Shown here piece after piece: positions 41,613 to 45,935 of a DNA stretch of 45,935 bases. Under the pieces are notes generated by a model. That model was not told the DNA's origin. It made no database searches and saw nothing but the letters and a program-made list of their open reading frames with translations. The position numbers and the translations under genes were made by a program. Origin of the DNA: Sediminibacterium sp. (GTDB lineage Bacteria > Bacteroidota > Bacteroidia > Chitinophagales > Chitinophagaceae); assembly GCA_027490265.1 (NCBI GenBank), contig JAIXYL010000005.1, positions 1 to 45,935 of the forward strand, read 5' to 3'. Every line of letters starts with the position of its first letter. Positions within the stretch are counted from its first letter, which is position 1.

Positions 41613-43607
41613 TTATCGCAAAACAATTGCACCGAGTGCCGGCAAATGCACTTTTAGTTGATAACACTTTGAAGACTTGTCTACCAATTTGCTTTGTATG
41701 GTTGGATTATACACGTCGCCAGTACCCCAAAACGCCTTGTTATCGCTATTGAATATTTCGGCCCACTTGCCTTTACCATGCACATATATTTCCCAATCAT
41801 GTCTTACTACAGGAGTCACATTTAAAATCACCAGCACATCGTCTTTGTCTTTTTTACCCTTCCGCTTGTACACCATTACTGAATCACTGCGGTGGTTTAA
41901 ATCAACCCATTCAAAGCCACCGGGTTCAAATTGCTTTTCATATAAAGCAGGTTCTGTCTGATACAACTGATTTAATTGTTGCACACAGTATTTCATTCCG
42001 CCATGACTGGGATGTTGCAATAAATCCCATTGTAATTCACTTTTATAATTCCACTCATTGGTAGCCCCAAACTCATTGCCCATGAACAATAACTTGGCAC
42101 CAGGATGTGTAAACATATACGTATATAGGATACGCAGATTCGCAAATTTCTGCCATTCATCTCCAGGCATTTTATACAACATCGGACTTTTGCCATGGAC
42201 CACTTCATCATGACTCAATGGCAACATGAAATTCTCATCATAATAATACATCATGCTGAATGAAAATTTATCCTGATGAAACTGTCTAAAAATAGGATCC
42301 ATCTTATAATAGTCCAGCGTATCATGCATCCACCCCATCATCCATTTCATACCAAACCCAAGCCCACCTTCAAAAGTAGGCTTACTGATTTTTGGCCAAT
42401 CGGTGGCTTCCTCTGCAATGGTTTGAATATCCGGAAAGTCTCTGTACAATGTTTCATTTAAGTCTCTAATAAAATCAATGGCTTCTAAATTGCCGTTCCC
42501 ACCATATTCATTGGGCTCCCACTGACCTTGGCCGCGGCTATAATCCAACCTTAACATTGAACTTACTGCATCAACCCGAATACCATCGGTATGAAATTGG
42601 TCGCACCAAAAACGCGCACTGCTGATTAAAAAAGATTTGACTTCACCGCGTTTGTAATTAAAGATATACGAGTTCCAATCAGGATGATAGCCCTTGCGCA
42701 TATCGGCATACTCATAAGTATGTGTGCCATCAAACATAAATAAGCCATGCGCATCATATGGAAAATGCGAAGGCACCCAATCTAAAATCACGCCAATGCC
42801 TGCCTGATGAAAAGCATCTACTAAATAAGCATATCCCTGCGGGGATCCAAACCGCGACGTAGGCGCAAAGTAGCCCGTGCCTTGATATCCCCAACTGCCA
42901 TCAAAAGGATGTTCCATAACAGGCATAAATTCTACATGTGTGAAACCCATATCTTTCACATAAGGCACCAGCCGTTCTGCAATTTGCTCATACGTATTAT
43001 ACGACTCCTCATCATGTTTATCGGGTCGCATCCAACTAGCCAAATGCACTTCATAAACACTGTATGGACGCTTTAATGAATTGTTGATTTTTCTTTTTTT
43101 CATCCACTCCGCATCTTGCCAATCATAATCGGTTTGCCAGGTGATGGATGCTGTATAAGGTCGTTTCTCCCAATAATGTGCAAAGGGATCGCCTTTATCT
43201 AGTTGAATGCCGTTGAATCCATGAATATGATACTTATAAGCTTCGCCTGCTAAAACACCGGGAATGAATCCCTCCCAAATACCCGAATTATCGAGTCGCA
43301 CTTTAAGTGGATGAGATGTTTTATCCCAATGATTAAAATAGCCTGTTACTGCAATATAAGTAGCATTCGGTGCCCATACTGCAAAGTAAGTACCTGCAGT
43401 ATCCAGCACAGTGATTTGTTTATTGCCAAAATAATTGTAAAGGCTGTAGTGCGTACCATTTTGAAAATTGCGGATGTCTTCGTCTGTAAACAATGAATAA
43501 TTCCATACAGCTTGCTGTGTGTCAACAAAATGCAGGTCTTCGTATTTTTTTTTCTGATCCTTTACAACTTTTGTCATTTTCTTGTTTCTTGAAGACGAAT
43601 CCAACAT
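41613..43607 (-). CDS. glgB: 1,4-alpha-glucan branching enzyme (GH13)
   Basis: A 664-residue cytoplasmic enzyme that makes alpha-1,6 branches in glycogen. A CBM48-type beta-sandwich (about 65-160, FAVWAPNATYIAVTGYFNHW) precedes the GH13 barrel. Catalytic residues are D346 in DGIRVDAVSS, E399 in TIAEEATDWP and D467 in LSHDEVVHG. The C-terminal beta domain ends LPALGAIVLR. The WGYQGTGYFAPTSRFGSP block is typical of branching enzymes. Possible starts are the ATG at 43607 and one at 43577. No glgA, glgC or glgP is nearby. It diverges from the barrel gene at 43711 and is 58 bases upstream of the DUF2807 gene. Confidence 0.93.
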   Translation of the reverse strand: MLDSSSRNKKMTKVVKDQKKKYEDLHFVDTQQAVWNYSLFTDEDIRNFQNGTHYSLYNYFGNKQITVLDTAGTYFAVWAPNATYIAVTGYFNHWDKTSHPLKVRLDNSGIWEGFIPGVLAGEAYKYHIHGFNGIQLDKGDPFAHYWEKRPYTASITWQTDYDWQDAEWMKKRKINNSLKRPYSVYEVHLASWMRPDKHDEESYNTYEQIAERLVPYVKDMGFTHVEFMPVMEHPFDGSWGYQGTGYFAPTSRFGSPQGYAYLVDAFHQAGIGVILDWVPSHFPYDAHGLFMFDGTHTYEYADMRKGYHPDWNSYIFNYKRGEVKSFLISSARFWCDQFHTDGIRVDAVSSMLRLDYSRGQGQWEPNEYGGNGNLEAIDFIRDLNETLYRDFPDIQTIAEEATDWPKISKPTFEGGLGFGMKWMMGWMHDTLDYYKMDPIFRQFHQDKFSFSMMYYYDENFMLPLSHDEVVHGKSPMLYKMPGDEWQKFANLRILYTYMFTHPGAKLLFMGNEFGATNEWNYKSELQWDLLQHPSHGGMKYCVQQLNQLYQTEPALYEKQFEPGGFEWVDLNHRSDSVMVYKRKGKKDKDDVLVILNVTPVVRHDWEIYVHGKGKWAEIFNSDNKAFWGTGDVYNPTIQSKLVDKSSKCYQLKVHLPALGAIVLR

Positions 43608-43633
43608 ATTATGATTTTATTAACTGAAAATTG

Positions 43634-43657
43634 GACGAACGGTAAATATGGTTCGTC
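43634..43657. repeat. 7-bp inverted repeat in the glgB/barrel divergent gap
   Basis: GACGAAC (43634-43640) and GTTCGTC (43651-43657) are perfect complements with a 10-base spacer. A 9-base direct repeat AAGACGAAT also occurs at 43592-43600 and 43691-43699, so GACGAA recurs around both gene starts. It may be an operator for one or both genes. The 103-base gap holds no gene. Confidence 0.4.
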
Positions 43658-43710
43658 AACATTTATGGAATTTACAACAAAATTCATCTAAAGACGAATT
43701 AACTGCTTTT

Positions 43711-45935
43711 ATGACCAGACTAACGCTCATGGTGCTATTATTAATAGCCACTGTTTCCAACACGTACGCCCAAGAACCTGTTTCTTTAAAGGGCACTGTT
43801 ACCGACACTTTGAACAAACAAAATCTTTCTAATGCCGTGGTATCTGTATTGCGTGCAAAAGATTCTGTGTTGGTGAAATTTACCAGAACCAATAAGGAAG
43901 GCAGTTTTGAACTGCCCACTGTACCAGAAGGCAAGTACATTGTGATGGTCACTTATCCCAGTTATGCCGACTATGTTGATATTGTCACCATCACGAAAGG
44001 CAATACCACTAATATGGGTAAAGTGCCTGTTATAACTAAAGCAACTTTGCTACAGGAAGTCATTGTAAAACAAACGGTAAGTGCCATTCGCATGAAAGGC
44101 GATACCACAGAATATAAAGCAGACAGCTTTAAAGTTAGTGCCAATGCGGATGTTCAAGAACTGTTACGCAAAATGCCTGGTATTCAGGTTAACAGTAAAG
44201 GTGAAATCACAGCGCAAGGAGAAAGGGTTCAAAAGGTTTTGGTGGATGGGGAAGAGTTTTTTAGCGATGACCCTGCTGTAGTGACAAAAAACCTAAGAGC
44301 AGACGCGGTTGATAAAGTACAAGCATTTGATAAAAAAAGCGACCAAGCTGTCTTCACGGGTATTGATGATGGACAAAAAATAAAAACCCTCAACCTTACT
44401 TTAAAAGAAGACAAGAAGAAAGGCTATTTTGGTAAAGCCGAAGCGGGTGGTGATTTTGACCGCTATGGCTATGGCAAACTATTGGCCAACTCATTTAAAG
44501 GCAAACGCAAAGTATCTGGTTATTTAACCACCGACAATACCAAATTTGAATCGTTAAACTGGGATGAAAATAGAAACTATGGTGGAGATGCCAATACCAC
44601 AACACAAATCAATGATGATGGTGGCATGAGCATTTGGTCTTCAGGAGATGAATTCAGTTACGGAGATGGCTTTCCAAGATCGGTGACTGGTGGCTTGCAT
44701 TTCAGCAATAAGTGGAATAAAGACAAACACAATTCTAATAATACGTATCAATTCAATCAATTGGACGTTAGTGGAATCACCACCAATAAAACCCAAAATA
44801 TTTTACCAGGGTCTAGTTTATTGAATAACAGCATTCAAGACAAATTCAGCAGTAGAAAGAGAAACAAAATCACCAGTATTTACGAATGGCAAATTGACTC
44901 TAGCAGCTCATTAAAAATCATAGCAAAAGGATCCATAGTCAACAGCAATAACCGATCAGACTTTAAAGGCAGTACCATCAGTAATGACAGCATTTTATTG
45001 AACAAAAGCGATCGTTTAACATCAACTGTAGATGAGAACAAAAACCTCAATGCAACCATTTTTTATCGCAAAAGATTCAAGAAAATTGGCAGAACCATTT
45101 CATGGAATAATGAGATCAACTATAACGATAGAGCCGATGATGGATTTTTAACCGCCGACAATAGTTTTTATGATGCATTTGGAAATATAGTTCGCAGAGA
45201 TTTGGTAGACCAACAAAAAACAAACAAACAAATTGCAACAACCATCAACTCAACAATTAATTATACGGAGCCTTTATGGAAAAATACCTTCTTGGTATTA
45301 AACTATAAGCTTAGTGTGAGTAGAAATGATGCAGAAAGAAACACATTTGCAAAAAATACAGCCAACAATAAATATGAAGACTTAGTGGATACGTTAAGCA
45401 ACCACTTTATTTTCAATACGACTGGGCATACGGGTAGTGCAAATATTCGTTACAGTGTGAAGAAATTTAATTTCTCTTTTGGATCAGGATTTGGAACAGT
45501 CAATTATCGTTTAAATGATTTATTCAAACAAACCGATCGAAATGTGGTGTTCAACAACTTTATTCCTTCAGCCACTTTTAATTACACACCTAAACCACAA
45601 CGTCGCTTTTATTTCTCATACAATGGGTCAACGCAAAACCCAACCCTGTCTCAGATTCAACCCATTATTGACAATATTGATCCACTCAACTTAACCATTG
45701 GTAATCCAAATCTTAGACAATCCTTTGTGCACCAATTTAATTTAAGCGGCTCAGATTATAAAATACTGAAAAGTAGAAGTATTAGTTTCGGTGTTAATTA
45801 TAGCAGAACAGAGAATGCCATTTCTAATTCAAGTTTTGTAGACAGTGATGGTAGAAGAATCAACCAGGCTATTAACGTAGACGGGAATTATAATTTCAGA
45901 GCAAGAGTGGGTTATGGTTTTGACATCATTCCTTC
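43711..45935 (+). CDS. Outer-membrane beta-barrel protein with CarboxypepD_reg and TonB-plug-like domain, 3' truncated
   Basis: An open frame of 741 codons that runs off the right edge. The ATG at 43711 gives a signal peptide ending NTYAQ (residue 21). An in-frame ATG at 43648 would add 21 unneeded residues. Next come a carboxypeptidase-regulatory-like domain (VSLKGTVTDTLNKQN, residues 25-105), a plug-like stretch with LLRKMPGIQVN and VLVDGEEFFSDDP, and a long barrel rich in Asn, Thr and aromatic strands. This is the layout of the OMP_b-brl_3 type of TonB-receptor-like proteins. It lacks a SusD partner here, so it is probably not part of the PUL. The ligand is unknown. It is divergent from glgB. 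Confidence 0.85.
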   Translation, partial: MTRLTLMVLLLIATVSNTYAQEPVSLKGTVTDTLNKQNLSNAVVSVLRAKDSVLVKFTRTNKEGSFELPTVPEGKYIVMVTYPSYADYVDIVTITKGNTTNMGKVPVITKATLLQEVIVKQTVSAIRMKGDTTEYKADSFKVSANADVQELLRKMPGIQVNSKGEITAQGERVQKVLVDGEEFFSDDPAVVTKNLRADAVDKVQAFDKKSDQAVFTGIDDGQKIKTLNLTLKEDKKKGYFGKAEAGGDFDRYGYGKLLANSFKGKRKVSGYLTTDNTKFESLNWDENRNYGGDANTTTQINDDGGMSIWSSGDEFSYGDGFPRSVTGGLHFSNKWNKDKHNSNNTYQFNQLDVSGITTNKTQNILPGSSLLNNSIQDKFSSRKRNKITSIYEWQIDSSSSLKIIAKGSIVNSNNRSDFKGSTISNDSILLNKSDRLTSTVDENKNLNATIFYRKRFKKIGRTISWNNEINYNDRADDGFLTADNSFYDAFGNIVRRDLVDQQKTNKQIATTINSTINYTEPLWKNTFLVLNYKLSVSRNDAERNTFAKNTANNKYEDLVDTLSNHFIFNTTGHTGSANIRYSVKKFNFSFGSGFGTVNYRLNDLFKQTDRNVVFNNFIPSATFNYTPKPQRRFYFSYNGSTQNPTLSQIQPIIDNIDPLNLTIGNPNLRQSFVHQFNLSGSDYKILKSRSISFGVNYSRTENAISNSSFVDSDGRRINQAINVDGNYNFRARVGYGFDIIP

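Noticed and set aside
1..45935. CRISPR array, tRNA, rRNA, transposon or prophage
   Set aside because: No regularly spaced repeats, no cloverleaf-like sequences in the gaps, and no transposase, integrase or phage structural protein among the reading frames.

Overview
The window looks like a chromosomal segment of a member of the Bacteroidota, most likely near the Chitinophagaceae (the family is an inference from protein style, not from a marker gene). Evidence: a SusC/SusD pair, the long Bacteroidota form of PurM, a histidine kinase with an HQLGTP H-box, OmpP1/FadL-like and TonB-type barrel proteins, few Shine-Dalgarno sequences, and several TAnnTTTG boxes, the Bacteroidota -7 promoter element. 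I found no tRNA, rRNA, CRISPR array, transposase or phage gene. No intergenic gap exceeds about 300 bases.

Bases 1-19686 are mostly housekeeping. They hold the end of an outer-membrane barrel protein, rimO, two small unknown genes (one a lipoprotein), a short M61 peptidase, a DUF389 membrane protein, prfC, smc, two glycosyltransferases, an FtsE-type ATPase, purM diverging from ribF, holA, a membrane-anchored coiled-coil protein with a strong terminator, and an orphan two-TM histidine kinase.

Bases 19673-43607 are one unbroken minus-strand run dominated by a polysaccharide utilisation locus (PUL). In transcription order: glgB, a DUF2807 protein, a BNR/sialidase-fold protein, a LacI-type regulator, SusC, SusD, then (after a terminator) a giant FG-GAP/ASPIC protein, a vanadium haloperoxidase/PAP2-like protein, GH29 fucosidase, GH92 alpha-mannosidase, GH2 beta-mannosidase-like enzyme, GH3 xylosidase-like enzyme and a PliI-like lysozyme-inhibitor lipoprotein. 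A near-perfect LacI-type operator lies between lacI and susC. The enzyme set (fucose, alpha-mannose, beta-mannose, beta-xylose) matches what is needed to strip a plant- or invertebrate-type N-glycan. That substrate is an inference.

Bases 43711-45935 begin a second, divergent outer-membrane barrel protein that runs off the window.

The most interesting points are the putative N-glycan PUL with its operator, the ASPIC/haloperoxidase-like pair embedded in it, the lysozyme-inhibitor-like gene at its tail, and promoter boxes so close to start codons that some mRNAs may be leaderless.
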